From: Anatilimnocola floriformis
Lineage (GTDB): Bacteria; Planctomycetota; Planctomycetia; Pirellulales; Pirellulaceae
Length of the DNA: 64,000 nucleotides
Reading direction: 5' to 3'
Assembly: GCF_024256385.1 (NCBI RefSeq)
Contig: NZ_JAMLFW010000001.1
Coordinates: 4,278,001 to 4,342,000, forward strand
In this document: positions 35,739 through 44,887 of the stretch, one piece after another
Layout of the letters: every line of letters begins with the position of its first letter
Position numbering within the stretch: the first letter of the stretch is position 1
Position numbers and translations under genes: made by a program
Notes under the pieces: generated by a model
Told to the model about the DNA's origin: nothing
Database searches by the model: none
What the model saw: only the letters and a program-made list of their open reading frames with translations

Positions 35739-37100
35739 TTACTTCAACTGCTCTTCAATCCGCAGCAAACGGTTGTACTTCGCCAGCCGTTCGCTGCGAG
35801 CAATCGAACCAACCTTGATGCGATCAGCGGCAACCGCCACGGCGAGGTCGCTCATGAACGTGTCTTCACTCTCGCCGCTGCGGGCACTGACAACCGTTGC
35901 GAACCCGGCCCGCTTGGCCAGATCTACCGCAATCAGCGTTTCGGTCAGCGTGCCGATCTGATTCATCTTGATAAGCACCGCGTTGCCCGCGTGCTGCACG
36001 ATGCCCTGTCCGATGCGGTCGTAGTTGGTCGCAAAAAGATCATCGCCCACCAGATGGCAACGGCTGCCGAGTTTTGAGGTTAGTTCCGTCCAACCGCTCC
36101 AATCCTCTTCCGCCAAGCCGTCTTCGATGCTGGTGATAGGGAACTCATCGACCCATTCTTCCAGTCGCGAGATCATCTCACTGCTCGACAGCTTCCGCCC
36201 TTTTTCGGCGGCCAGATGATAGAGGCCGTCGCGATAAAAATGAGTCGACGCGACATCGATGGCAATGGTCACTTGCTCGCGCGGCTGCAGGCCTGCCGCT
36301 TCAATCGCACGCACGACAAACTCGACTGCTTCGCGATTCCCCGGCAGTCGCGGGCCGTAGCCGCCTTCGTCGCCGACGAGATAGCCCTCATAGCCAGCTT
36401 TGTTCAGCAGCTCGCCCAGACGCCGATAAATTCGCACGATCCATTCAAGTCCGGTGCGATAGTCGGGAGCGCCGTTGGGTTGAATCAGGATGTCCTGAAA
36501 ATCGAGATTGCCGCCAGCGTGCTTGCCGCCGGAGATCATGTTCGTCATCGGCAACGGCATGCGAGCCTGGTGGTTTGCGCTGACAACCGACTCGACTCTC
36601 GTCAGCCAGGTGCTCCACTTCTCCACATCGCACTTGAGTCGCTTCAGCGCGGGCATGATCGGCAGAACGACTTCTTGATACTCGCGAAACTGCCGTTCGA
36701 GATAAACGAACAACGGCTCGCGATTCGAAAGCGCGGCGGCTTGAGCGACCGCGAGCGAAACGGAGAGTATGGCATTCGCGCCGAGCTTCGATTTGTTCGG
36801 CGTGCCGTCGAGTTCAATCATCAGTCCGTCGATCTCGGCCTGCTGATCGACTCGCTGACCAGAGAGCGCCGGCGCAATGATTTCATTCACATTCCGCACA
36901 GCTTGCAGCACACCTTGGCCGTCGTAGCGATTCGGATCGCCATCGCGCAGCTCGCACGCTTCGGCCGTTCCCGTGCTCGCGCCGGACGGCACAATGGCGG
37001 AACCCATCGCGCCGCTCGAGAGATGGACTTCGGCTTCGACGGTAGGTTTGCCGCGACTATCGAGGACTTCGCGAGCAAAGACACGAGAGATGGTGGACAT
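35739..37100 (-). CDS. Divergent enolase-family protein
   Basis: The 453-residue protein aligns with enolase (2-phosphoglycerate dehydratase) throughout. Present are PSGASTG (39-45), the acidic VGDEGGYGP (E245), metal ligands D282, E326 and D353, and catalytic K378 in VLIKMNQIG. Two features differ from standard enolases. About 35 extra residues lie between residues 136 and 180, and the usual SHRSGE motif reads SARSGE, with Ala at 406 instead of the substrate-binding His. It may be a specialised paralogue instead of the glycolytic enzyme. It sits 6 bp after the TIM-barrel gene end on the same strand. Confidence 0.88.
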   Translation of the reverse strand: MSTISRVFAREVLDSRGKPTVEAEVHLSSGAMGSAIVPSGASTGTAEACELRDGDPNRYDGQGVLQAVRNVNEIIAPALSGQRVDQQAEIDGLMIELDGTPNKSKLGANAILSVSLAVAQAAALSNREPLFVYLERQFREYQEVVLPIMPALKRLKCDVEKWSTWLTRVESVVSANHQARMPLPMTNMISGGKHAGGNLDFQDILIQPNGAPDYRTGLEWIVRIYRRLGELLNKAGYEGYLVGDEGGYGPRLPGNREAVEFVVRAIEAAGLQPREQVTIAIDVASTHFYRDGLYHLAAEKGRKLSSSEMISRLEEWVDEFPITSIEDGLAEEDWSGWTELTSKLGSRCHLVGDDLFATNYDRIGQGIVQHAGNAVLIKMNQIGTLTETLIAVDLAKRAGFATVVSARSGESEDTFMSDLAVAVAADRIKVGSIARSERLAKYNRLLRIEEQLK

Positions 37101-37106
37101 GAAGGT

Positions 37107-37994
37107 CTAAGCCTTCGCCTTTGCGACCATCGCATCGAACAGCTTTTTCTGCTCTGCGAGCGCAGCCACGCGATCTTCCGGTTTGCTCGCCGCTTCGAGC
37201 AGCAGCCAACCGACGTAGCCGCTGTCGACGAGCATCTTGAAGAGCTCCTGATGCGGATACTCTTTCGATTCGAGCTCGTGAATGTGCACCGTCGAACCAA
37301 ACCGCTTGTTCACGAGTTTGAAATTATGCTCGAGGCCGTCGCCGCCGAGATCGGCTTTGTTGCAGTTCCAGCAGACGAAGACATTCTCGTCGGTGGCCAC
37401 ATCCATGATCGCCTTGATCGTCGGCAGTTCCTGGCATTGGCCGTGTACTTCCAAGCGAATCTGCTGACCAAAGCCGGCGGCATACTCGCCGAGCTCGTTC
37501 AGCGCCTTGCCGATTTGCTCGATGGTCTTTTCCTTCGGCACGTCTTTGTGAAACGAATCGGGCTTCACTTTCACGCCGCTGCCGCCGATGTCGTGGCTGA
37601 GGCGAATGAAATCCTTGGTGTCTTCGATGGCTTTCTTCACCTTGGCCGGATCCGGATCGTCGTAGCGTTCGTTGCTGCCGATCCCCACGATCGTGATACC
37701 AGCATCAGCAAAGCGCGACTGCACGTCGCTCCGCTGCTGTTCGTTCAAAGCCGGTTCGACCTTGTGAGCGTGCGTCGTCCGCAACTCGACGCCCAGCACG
37801 CCCGTCTTCTTGCAATTGGCCACCAGCGTCGGCACATCCCAATCGGCGGCCCACATGTAGGTGACGAGGCCGAAGGTGAGCGCTGCGTCTTCTTTGGCGG
37901 GAACAGATTGGGCAGCGCTCAAATAATTTTGAGTCGCGACACCAGCCGCGAACGCGGCGGAGGCTTGGAGAAAACTACGGCGAGTCGTGCTCAT
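37107..37994 (-). CDS. Tat-exported sugar phosphate isomerase/epimerase-like TIM-barrel protein
   Basis: ATG 37994 gives MSTTRRSFLQASAAFAAG, a twin-arginine (TRRSFLQ) signal peptide for export of a folded protein. The rest is a xylose-isomerase-like TIM barrel with the usual acidic and His metal ligands (GVELRTTHAHK, IRLEVHGQ, VFVCWNCNKAD, VHIHELESKEY). Such proteins are common in planctomycetes, often with undefined sugar substrates. It ends 6 bp before the enolase-like gene on the same strand, suggesting a two-gene operon. Confidence 0.85.
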   Translation of the reverse strand: MSTTRRSFLQASAAFAAGVATQNYLSAAQSVPAKEDAALTFGLVTYMWAADWDVPTLVANCKKTGVLGVELRTTHAHKVEPALNEQQRSDVQSRFADAGITIVGIGSNERYDDPDPAKVKKAIEDTKDFIRLSHDIGGSGVKVKPDSFHKDVPKEKTIEQIGKALNELGEYAAGFGQQIRLEVHGQCQELPTIKAIMDVATDENVFVCWNCNKADLGGDGLEHNFKLVNKRFGSTVHIHELESKEYPHQELFKMLVDSGYVGWLLLEAASKPEDRVAALAEQKKLFDAMVAKAKA

Positions 37995-38019
37995 GTGGCT
38001 ACCTTTTTGCAATGGATGC

Positions 38020-38319
38020 CTATCTGCGTCTAGTCCAATCACCGGCAACTCTCGCCGAGTGAATCACGCTAAGAATACGAATGCGGCCATCTTTTAGTAT
38101 TCGAAAGCGAATTAAATAGGGAAACTGAAACATTCGAGCAATACGCTCTTGCCGCTTAACGACGGCGAATCGCCGGGGATTATCCGCGATCGCCAGGAGA
38201 AATTTCATCAGCTCAGCCAAAAACTCCGCTCCGAGGCCGACGCGATTCTCCTCATAAGATATTTTGATAAGTTCAACTTCTGGCAGCACGGCAGCGTGAT
38301 ATTCCAGAGAGACGCTCAT
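38020..38319 (-). CDS. ParE/RelE-family toxin
   Basis: The 99-residue protein (start MSVSLEYHAAVLPEVELIKI) has the plasmid-stabilisation/ParE fold signature: an N-terminal helical half with GLGAEFLAEL, then RRFAVVKRQERIARMFQFPYLIRFRI and the end IRILSVIHSARVAGDWTRR. ATG 38319 overlaps the stop of the upstream antitoxin gene by 4 bp. Toxins of this group inhibit gyrase or cleave mRNA on the ribosome; which applies here cannot be told. Confidence 0.88.
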   Translation of the reverse strand: MSVSLEYHAAVLPEVELIKISYEENRVGLGAEFLAELMKFLLAIADNPRRFAVVKRQERIARMFQFPYLIRFRILKDGRIRILSVIHSARVAGDWTRRR

Positions 38320-38537
38320 TTCCGTCCCTCGAGGCGGTCCCAAAATTCCTCGTGCGAGAGGGCTCTTTCTGGATGAGCTTCCAATTCAGCATCTCGCCGC
38401 GCGGTCTCTGCATCCCATTGTTCTTCAGATGGAGAGGGTGAGTCGGCCTTGCGCAAGCTATCCCACAACTGATTGGCCAATTCGCGGCGCTGTTCTTCCG
38501 GTAGTTTGTCGATGCCGAAGTCCTTGATCGAAACCAT
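38316..38537 (-). CDS. Addiction module antitoxin (PF09720 type)
   Basis: The 73-residue protein has the features of the addiction module component family: an N-terminal LPEEQRRELANQLWDSL and the end ALSHEEFWDRLEGRK, where the acidic Asp/Glu-rich helices wrap the toxin. It overlaps the ParE-type gene by 4 bp on the same strand, as in typical type II pairs. Confidence 0.88.
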   Translation of the reverse strand: MVSIKDFGIDKLPEEQRRELANQLWDSLRKADSPSPSEEQWDAETARRDAELEAHPERALSHEEFWDRLEGRK

Positions 38538-38602
38538 CTCAGCGTTCCTCCAAAATTGAGTTGTAAACCGGATTGTAGTTTGCTACGAGAGCAGCTCCAA
38601 AC

Positions 38603-39154
38603 CTATTTCACCGGCTCCAGCCCAAAGTCGCGAATCGTCAGCAAAGTCTGCAGCGAATAGCCACGCGCAGCCAAAGTTTCGCGACCACCTTCCAGACGGT
38701 CGATGATCGCCAGCACGCCGCGGATTTTCAAACCGAAGGCTTCGGCTTTGTCGATGGCGGCGAGCGAGCTGCCGCCGGTGGTGACGACGTCTTCGACGAT
38801 GACCACTTCTTCACCGGGCGCGACAGGCCCTTCGACATCACGGCCCGTGCCGTGAGCCTTGGCTTCTTTGCGGACGATGAAGCCCTTGATTCGTTTGCCT
38901 TGGCGACCGGCGACGGTGATGATGGCGCCAGTGATGGGATCGGCGCCGATGGCCATGCCGCCGACGGCAGCGGGAAGAGGATCGCCGAGCAATTCGAGCA
39001 TGCCATCGGCGATCAGGTTGGCGCCCCAGGAATCGAGCGTGATTTTGCGGCAGTCGAGGTAGTAGTGCGATTTCTTTCCCGAGGCCAATGTGAAATCGCC
39101 GACCTGCAAAGCTTGCTGGCGAACCAAATCCATGAGAGCGGGCTTGTCGAACAT
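38603..39154 (-). CDS. pyrE: Orotate phosphoribosyltransferase
   Basis: The 183-residue protein transfers orotate to PRPP, the fifth step of UMP synthesis. It has FTLASGKKSHYYLDCRKIT, then GGMAIGADPITGAII and FIVRKEAKAHGTGRDVEG. The PRPP-binding loop is VVIVEDVVTTGGSS. The frame is open upstream to 39331, but only from ATG 39154 (MFDKPALMDLVRQQAL) is the sequence family-like. No other pyrimidine gene is adjacent. Confidence 0.95.
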   Translation of the reverse strand: MFDKPALMDLVRQQALQVGDFTLASGKKSHYYLDCRKITLDSWGANLIADGMLELLGDPLPAAVGGMAIGADPITGAIITVAGRQGKRIKGFIVRKEAKAHGTGRDVEGPVAPGEEVVIVEDVVTTGGSSLAAIDKAEAFGLKIRGVLAIIDRLEGGRETLAARGYSLQTLLTIRDFGLEPVK

Positions 39155-39257
39155 GCGCGCGAGTTCCAATTCGATAGAATGTGCCGAAACCAGATGCCAA
39201 TCGAGGCGATTATAGCGAATCTGCCCGCTCCGTCGGACCGACGGCCGAACAAAAACC

Positions 39258-40001
39258 ATGAATGAAAATCCCTCGCAAGATCGACGCGTCGCTTTGATCA
39301 CCGGCGGCACGAGCGGCATCGGCCAAGCCATTGCTCACGCGTTTGCCGCTGACGGTTATCACGTGCTGATTACGGGAGTGACCTCGCAGGAAGTTGATGA
39401 GTTCAACGGTTCGGTCGCGCCGCAGGTGCGCGAAAATATCGAAGCCCACGTGCTCGACGTCACCGCTGCCCAAGCCATCGAGCGGCTCATCGGCCAGCAG
39501 CGGCGACTCGACGTTCTCATCAATGCCGCCGGTATGATCGCGCGCGGGAAAGAGCATGGGCCGGAACATTTCGAGCGCGTCATCGATGTGAATCTCAACG
39601 GCGCGATGCGAATGTGCGCCGCCTGTTTACCGTTGCTGCGCGAGACAAGGGGTTGCGTGTTGAACATCGCCAGCATGCTCAGTTTTTTCGGCAGCGGCCC
39701 CGCGCCGGCTTATAGCGCGAGCAAGGGAGGCATTGCGCAACTGACAAAGTCGCTCGCCATTGCCTGGGCTGCCGATGGCATTCGCGTGAACGCGCTCGCT
39801 CCCGGTTGGATTGCGACCAAGCTAACCGAACCCTTACAAAAAGACCCTATTCGCTCGCAAAAAATACTAGACAGAACGCCGCTGGGCCGTTGGGGCCGGG
39901 CCGAAGAAGTTGCGCCGGCTGCACTATTTCTTTGTTCGCCCCAGGCGTCCTTTATTACAGGGGCAATTTTGCCCGTGGATGGCGGTTATCTGATTGCCTG
40001 A
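39258..40001 (+). CDS. Short-chain dehydrogenase/reductase (FabG-like)
   Basis: The 247-residue protein is a classical SDR. It has the NAD(P) motif TGGTSGIG (15-22), the NAAG block, the catalytic serine in NIASM and the YxxxK pair in AYSASKGG, and a C-terminal GGYL. Its substrate cannot be told from sequence; the closest general match is 3-oxoacyl-ACP reductase-type enzymes. It is divergent from pyrE and precedes a MarR regulator on the same strand by about 250 bp. Confidence 0.92.
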   Translation: MNENPSQDRRVALITGGTSGIGQAIAHAFAADGYHVLITGVTSQEVDEFNGSVAPQVRENIEAHVLDVTAAQAIERLIGQQRRLDVLINAAGMIARGKEHGPEHFERVIDVNLNGAMRMCAACLPLLRETRGCVLNIASMLSFFGSGPAPAYSASKGGIAQLTKSLAIAWAADGIRVNALAPGWIATKLTEPLQKDPIRSQKILDRTPLGRWGRAEEVAPAALFLCSPQASFITGAILPVDGGYLIA

Positions 40002-40127
40002 CGCTGGCGTGCCAAAATTGTTGGGTCACAGCCAAAATTTCGCGACACCCGGGGCAAGTCTCTCGGTTAGATAGTATTGAGACAAACTGCGTACGTGCAG
40101 CACCGCGTACCAGCGGCAAATTCGTCT

Positions 40128-40157
40128 GCGCACGCGCAGCCCTAGGGCTGCGTGCGC
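40128..40157. repeat. GC-rich palindrome between the SDR and MarR genes
   Basis: A near-perfect inverted repeat is centred on CCTAGG, with the right arm GGGCTGCGTGCGC (40145-40157) and the left arm its complement with a 2-bp bulge. It lies 126 bp after the SDR stop and about 100 bp before the MarR start. It may end the SDR transcript, or act as an operator for the MarR protein; there is no T-run. Confidence 0.65.
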
Positions 40158-40254
40158 TGAAGACAATCCCTAGCCCGATCCTGCGCGCTTGATTTTCTCC
40201 CAGTCATTCGCGCAAATCCTGGTCCTGCTTCCACTTCGGCAATTGGATTTACTC

Positions 40255-40821
40255 GTGGTCAGCCCGCTGCCTCCCAACCTTGATGATGAAGTTATCGTAG
40301 CCATCCGGCGCATTTCTCAGGCTGTTGAAAGCTATTCTCGCTATCTTTGGCAGGAATATGGCCTGACTTCGCCGCAACTTGGCGCCCTGCGCGAGTTGGA
40401 AAAAACACCGCTAGCGACGCCCGGCCACCTCGCCGAGCAGTTGCATGTCAGTCCCCAGACGATCGCTGGCATTTTGAAGCGACTGGAGCAACGGGGACTG
40501 ATTACCCGGGCTCGCGATGAAAATGATCGCCGCAGTTTTTCGCTGCAACTTTCGGAGGAAGGCCGCCGGCTCTCGAACGAAGCGCCGTCGCTCCTCCGCG
40601 ATCAGTTCCGCACCGAGATGAAGCGATTGCAGCCGTGGGAAGCGACGCAGATTCTAGCCACGCTGCAACGTGTCGCCACCATGATGGCCGCCGAAGAAAT
40701 CGACAACGTGCCGTTCTTCTCGGGCGATGCCGAAGTTGAAGAAGGCGCCAATGGTGGTCCTGCTGGGGCGGTTGCAGGCAAAAATGGCCACGCGCCGAAG
40801 ACTTCACTCCGCGGGGCTTAG
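40255..40821 (+). CDS. MarR-family transcriptional regulator
   Basis: The protein of about 188 residues has the MarR winged helix-turn-helix: GLTSPQLGALRELEKTPLAT, the recognition helix in HLAEQLHVSPQTIAGILKRLEQRG, and the wing LITRARDENDRRSFSLQLSEEG. A Gly/Ala-rich tail of about 30 residues follows. There is no ATG; GTG 40255 (MVSPLPPNLDDEV) is the best start, while TTG 40189 also opens the frame. The controlled gene is unknown, with the preceding SDR the first candidate. Confidence 0.88.
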   Translation: MVSPLPPNLDDEVIVAIRRISQAVESYSRYLWQEYGLTSPQLGALRELEKTPLATPGHLAEQLHVSPQTIAGILKRLEQRGLITRARDENDRRSFSLQLSEEGRRLSNEAPSLLRDQFRTEMKRLQPWEATQILATLQRVATMMAAEEIDNVPFFSGDAEVEEGANGGPAGAVAGKNGHAPKTSLRGA

Positions 40822-40956
40822 TCGCCACTCTGCCGCAAAGAAAGCTGAATTGTCAAAGAGCGCATCGAATAGAAATACGATGCGCAACGGCTGAAGATTG
40901 TGCGCGCGATTGAAAGATTTTGCGCGCTTTAGCTGGTCAGTGCATAAGCCGGTGAA

Positions 40957-40977
40957 CCACCGGGGCGAGCCCGGTGG
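40957..40977. repeat. Hairpin between MarR and sucD (CCACCGGG family)
   Basis: A perfect 8-bp inverted repeat (CCACCGGG/CCCGGTGG) with a 5-bp loop lies 16 bp after the minus-strand sucD stop, between convergent genes. It could act as a transcript-end hairpin; no T-run. Confidence 0.75.
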
Positions 40978-40993
40978 CGATTGAGGCAAGTAG

Positions 40994-41878
40994 CTATTTC
41001 TTCTTGCGATTCTGGATGGCGCGGGCGACTGCTTCACCCATCGTGGCGGGCGAGTCGGCGATTTCGATGCCGGCATCTTTCAGGGCAGCAACCTTTTCGG
41101 CTGCCGTTCCCTTGCCGCCGCTGATGATCGCGCCGGCGTGACCCATGCGACGACCTGGCGGAGCAGTACGGCCGGCGATGAACGCAGCGACCGGCTTGGT
41201 GACGTGCTCCTTAACGAAGGCGGCGGCTTCTTCTTCGGCCGTGCCGCCGATTTCACCCATCATCAAGATCGCTTCGGTCTGCGGATCTTCCTGGAACCGC
41301 TTGAAGAGATCGATGTAGTTGGTGCCGACGATCGGATCGCCGCCGAGGCCGACGCACGTCGATTGGCCGAGGCCCAGGTTCGTCGTTTGCCACACCGCTT
41401 CATAAGTGAGCGTACCGCTGCGGCTCATGATGCCGATCTTGCCCGGCTTGTGAATGTAGCCCGGCATGATGCCGATCTTGCATTCGCCGGGAGTGATGAG
41501 GCCCGGGCAGTTCGGCCCGATGAGCACCGCATCGCTGCGCCGGATGAGTTCGTACACGCGAACCATGTCGAGCACCGGCACACCTTCGGTGATGGCGGCG
41601 ATCACTTTGATCCCGGCATCGAGCGCTTCGAGAATCGCATCAGCCGTGAAGGCGGCTGGCACGAAAATCATCGTCGCATTGGCACCAGTCTTTTCGACGG
41701 CTTCGACGACCGTATCAAAGACGGGCAAACCTTCGACTGTTTCGCCACCCTTGCCGGGCGTCACGCCGCCGACCATGGTGTTGCTGTACTCTTTGCAGCC
41801 CTTGGTATGAAACGCCCCGGCTTTGCCTGTGATGCCTTGGCAAATGACCTTGGTGTTTTTGTTGATCAGAATGCTCAT
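40994..41878 (-). CDS. sucD: Succinyl-CoA ligase, alpha subunit
   Basis: The 294-residue protein has the CoA-binding N-terminal domain ([15 protein letters not shown]) and the phospho-histidine domain ([15 protein letters not shown]). Also visible are [22 protein letters not shown] and [14 protein letters not shown]. Together with SucC it converts succinyl-CoA to succinate with ATP or GTP formation in the TCA cycle. It follows sucC by 104 bp, which are filled by an unusual inverted repeat. Confidence 0.97.
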   Translation of the reverse strand: MSILINKNTKVICQGITGKAGAFHTKGCKEYSNTMVGGVTPGKGGETVEGLPVFDTVVEAVEKTGANATMIFVPAAFTADAILEALDAGIKVIAAITEGVPVLDMVRVYELIRRSDAVLIGPNCPGLITPGECKIGIMPGYIHKPGKIGIMSRSGTLTYEAVWQTTNLGLGQSTCVGLGGDPIVGTNYIDLFKRFQEDPQTEAILMMGEIGGTAEEEAAAFVKEHVTKPVAAFIAGRTAPPGRRMGHAGAIISGGKGTAAEKVAALKDAGIEIADSPATMGEAVARAIQNRKKK

Positions 41879-41881
41879 GGG

Positions 41882-41974
41882 AATTGCAGATTGAAGATGT
41901 CAGATTGCAGATTGAAATACGTGATTCATTGCCTTTGATTTCAAATCTGCAATCTGCAATCTGAAATCTGCAAT
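41882..41974. repeat. CAGATTG-rich inverted repeat between sucC and sucD
   Basis: The left arm (41882-41918) and right arm (41938-41974) are each built from degenerate repeats of TTGCAGATTG/CAATCTGCAA, in inverse orientation, so the region can fold into a long, imperfect hairpin. It occupies nearly the whole sucC-sucD gap. It is simple-sequence-like, with much lower GC than the genes on both sides. Confidence 0.8.
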
Positions 41975-41982
41975 GGCATTGG

Positions 41983-43173
41983 TTAGGCGCTCTTCGCGGC
42001 TTCGACGATCTTCTTCGCCGCATCGGTTAAGCCGTCGGCAGCGATCAGCTTCACGCCGCTTTCGCGGAGGATTCGCTTGCCTTCTTCCACTTCGGTCCCT
42101 TCGAGCCGGACGACCAACGGCACGGTGAAGCCGACAGCTTTGCTCGCGGCGACGATGGCGTTGGCAATGGTCGAGCACTTGGCGATACCGCCGAAGATAT
42201 TGACCAGAATGCCCTTCACATTGGGATCCGACAGAATGATGCGGAAGGCTTCGGTGACTTGTGCTTCGTTAGCACCACCACCCACGTCAAGGAAGTTGGC
42301 CGGTTCACCGCCGTGCAGCTTGATGATGTCCATCGTCGACATGGCCAGACCGGCGCCATTCACCAAGCAACCGATGCTGCCGTCGAGCTTCACGTACGAC
42401 AAGCCGGTGTTGCTGGCACGAACTTCGGCGGGATCTTCTTCGGTCAGATCGCGGAGTTCGAGCAAGTCCTTGTGACGGAACATTGCGTTGTCGTCGAAAG
42501 CGACCTTGGCGTCGAGAGCGACCAGGTCGCCCGCTTCGGTGACGACCAGCGGATTGACTTCGACCATGCTGCAGTCGAGTTGCACGTAGAGCTTGCAGAG
42601 GGCGCGAAAGAACTTTTCTGCGCTGCCGACACTCGAGCCCTTCAGCCCGAGGTGATAACAGAGTTCGCGAGCTTGATAGGGGTACAGCCCGGCGTGCGGA
42701 TCGAAGTGGACTTTGTGAATCAGTTCGGGCGTTTCGTGCGCGACCTTTTCGATATCCATGCCGCCTGCGGTCGACACCATCAGCACCGGCTTGGCAGCGG
42801 CCCGGTCGAGCAGAATGCCCAGGTACAACTCGCGGGCGATCTTGCAGCCTTCTTCGACGAAGACCTGATTGACGACTTTGCCTTCGTCGCCCGTTTGGAT
42901 CGTGACCAGCGTTTTGCCGATCAGGTTGCGAGCCACGGTGGCGGCTTCTTCGGCCGACTTAACCAGTTGCACGCCGCGCTGAGCGGAGTTTTCCTTGGTC
43001 GTGCCTTTGCCGCGGCCGCCAGCATGGATCTGGGCCTTCACCACGGCGATCGGACCGCCGAGCGCGGTGAACGCCGCCGCCGCTTCTTCCGGCGTGCGAG
43101 CGACCTGCCCCTTGAGCACGGCCACGCCGGCCTTGCGAAACAATTCCTTACCCTGAAACTCGTGAATCTTCAT
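41983..43173 (-). CDS. sucC: Succinyl-CoA ligase, beta subunit
   Basis: The 396-residue protein has the ATP-grasp domain ([22 protein letters not shown], then [14 protein letters not shown]) and family blocks [46 protein letters not shown], and [14 protein letters not shown]. It forms the active ligase with SucD and is the first gene of the pair. Confidence 0.97.
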   Translation of the reverse strand: MKIHEFQGKELFRKAGVAVLKGQVARTPEEAAAAFTALGGPIAVVKAQIHAGGRGKGTTKENSAQRGVQLVKSAEEAATVARNLIGKTLVTIQTGDEGKVVNQVFVEEGCKIARELYLGILLDRAAAKPVLMVSTAGGMDIEKVAHETPELIHKVHFDPHAGLYPYQARELCYHLGLKGSSVGSAEKFFRALCKLYVQLDCSMVEVNPLVVTEAGDLVALDAKVAFDDNAMFRHKDLLELRDLTEEDPAEVRASNTGLSYVKLDGSIGCLVNGAGLAMSTMDIIKLHGGEPANFLDVGGGANEAQVTEAFRIILSDPNVKGILVNIFGGIAKCSTIANAIVAASKAVGFTVPLVVRLEGTEVEEGKRILRESGVKLIAADGLTDAAKKIVEAAKSA

Positions 43174-43338
43174 CAGTATGAGCCTGCCAGCGTACGAATA
43201 TGCGATGCCATCGAGCGGGCGATTATGGGGCAGACCGGCCCGGTTTGCAATCGGACGGCGAACGGGCCTGTAGGCGCTGATTGACGTCTATTCCGCAGTC
43301 AGCAACAAAGCGAGCCGGTGTTCGTGAACGATTTGTAA

Positions 43339-44331
43339 CTACAATTTCACCACGGTCCGCCCGATGATCTCTCCCTTCAAAATTTGCTGCACCTTTTCTT
43401 CGACGCCTGTCAGCGGCACTTCGGTGGCGAGGATCGAAAGACCATTGATCTTCCAAGGCCCGCAGAGGCGTTCCCAAATTCCCAAGCGGCGGTCGTAGGG
43501 CAGCGCTGCCGAGGCGATGCCGGCGAGAATCACACCGCGCAGCAAAAAGGGATGAACCGTGAGAGGCAATTCGCTGCCGCCGACGAGACCGCACGCGGCG
43601 ACGACGCCGTAGTCTTTGGTTTGGCGAATTATTGTCGTGAGCGTTTGCCCGCCAACGGTATCGACCGCGGCGGCCCAGCGGCTCGAAAGTAGCGGCTTGG
43701 TGCTCGTATTCAGCACTTCGTCGCGGCCGATCACCTGCTTCGCCCCCCAGGCATGCAACTGCGGCGCGAGTTGCGATTTGCCAGTCACGGCAACAACGTG
43801 GTAACCAAGTTGCGCGAGCAACTTCACGGCCAGCGAACCAACACCACCGGTCGCGCCGGTAACGACCACTTCGCCGGCAGCGGGGCCGATGCCATTGGTT
43901 TCGAGCGCGAGGACGCATTGCGCCGCGGTGAAGCCTGCCGTGCCGAGGATCATCGTGTCTTCCAGCGACAAACCGGCCGGCAGCGGCACAATCCAATCGG
44001 CAGGAATGCGGACATACTCCGACCAACCGCCCCAGTGTCCCGCGCCCAAGTCATAACCCGTGATCACCACGCGCTGGCCAGGTTGAAGTTTCGGCGACGA
44101 ACTCTCTTCTACAACGCCGGCGGCATCGATCCCCGGGATATGCGGCAGACTACGCACAACTCCCGGATGGCCACCCGCGGCGAGCGCGTCTTTGTAGTTG
44201 AGCGACGAATACTCAACGCGGACGAGGACTTCGCCGGGTGGCAACTTTTCCCGTGGCAACTCGCACACCCCGCGCGTCACGTTGCCGGCGGCATTTTTCT
44301 CGACGTAGAAACAACGAAAAGTCGATGACAT
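43339..44331 (-). CDS. YhdH/YhfP-type NAD(P)H-dependent reductase (AcuI-like)
   Basis: The 330-residue medium-chain reductase has VRVEYSSLNYKDALAAGGHPGV, then GIDAAGVVEE and the nucleotide motif VVVTGATGGVGSLAVKLLAQLG. There is no zinc-binding cysteine cluster, as expected for the quinone-oxidoreductase branch. The YhdH/YhfP group includes acrylyl-CoA reductase AcuI, which detoxifies acrylyl-CoA; that specific activity is likely but not proven. It is divergent from acyP and precedes sucC-sucD on the same strand by about 165 bp. Confidence 0.9.
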   Translation of the reverse strand: MSSTFRCFYVEKNAAGNVTRGVCELPREKLPPGEVLVRVEYSSLNYKDALAAGGHPGVVRSLPHIPGIDAAGVVEESSSPKLQPGQRVVITGYDLGAGHWGGWSEYVRIPADWIVPLPAGLSLEDTMILGTAGFTAAQCVLALETNGIGPAAGEVVVTGATGGVGSLAVKLLAQLGYHVVAVTGKSQLAPQLHAWGAKQVIGRDEVLNTSTKPLLSSRWAAAVDTVGGQTLTTIIRQTKDYGVVAACGLVGGSELPLTVHPFLLRGVILAGIASAALPYDRRLGIWERLCGPWKINGLSILATEVPLTGVEEKVQQILKGEIIGRTVVKL

Positions 44332-44413
44332 GAGTTGGTTCCGTTCTTAGCCGTTCCGCGTTTACAATGTCTGAATCGAAGCATCAAACATTGAAGGACA
44401 GCGATCTGCAATC

Positions 44414-44683
44414 ATGAAACAGTATGAAGTCTATTACGCCGGACGGGTGCAGGGGGTGGGCTTTCGAGCGAACGCTCAGCATCTCGCGCGGCGCTACCCG
44501 GTGACCGGTTTCGTCCGCAATCTGCCCGACGGCCGAGTGCATTTGGTTGCGGAAGGCCTGGAAGACCATGTAAGGCAACTGCTCGAAGACATCGCCGATT
44601 CGATGGCGGGAAATATTGTCAGCGCGCCTACGCAGAGCCGGCCGGCGACCGGGAAGTATGTCGGCTTTTCAATCGCCGGCTAA
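44414..44683 (+). CDS. acyP: Acylphosphatase
   Basis: The 89-residue enzyme hydrolyses acyl phosphates. The active-site arginine is in GRVQGVGFRANAQHLA and the asparagine in VTGFVRNLPDGRVHLVAEG. Both residues are intact. ATG 44414 starts the protein. It stands alone between the YhdH-type reductase (divergent) and the DUF1559 gene. Confidence 0.95.
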   Translation: MKQYEVYYAGRVQGVGFRANAQHLARRYPVTGFVRNLPDGRVHLVAEGLEDHVRQLLEDIADSMAGNIVSAPTQSRPATGKYVGFSIAG

Positions 44684-44887
44684 TCGCGCTCGCTAAACGA
44701 ACAAACGGCCACAATGTCGACAGCAGCGACACTGCCGTCGATCAAGCCGACACGCTTCCGTGCGAACGCCGCAGACTTTATCGAATTTCGGGCAAATATT
44801 GCGACTTCGTTAAGGTACGCAACGTGCATCTGCTACTTCACCTTTGGTTCCAGTGGTCGTTCACTGTTTGCGGAGGGGATTGGTTTG

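Noticed and set aside
36216-38033. 605-codon plus-strand frame over the enolase and TIM-barrel genes
   Set aside because: Antisense to two confidently identified genes; no domain.
41882-41974. Possible CRISPR array
   Set aside because: The units are short, degenerate and inverted, not regular direct repeats with unique spacers.
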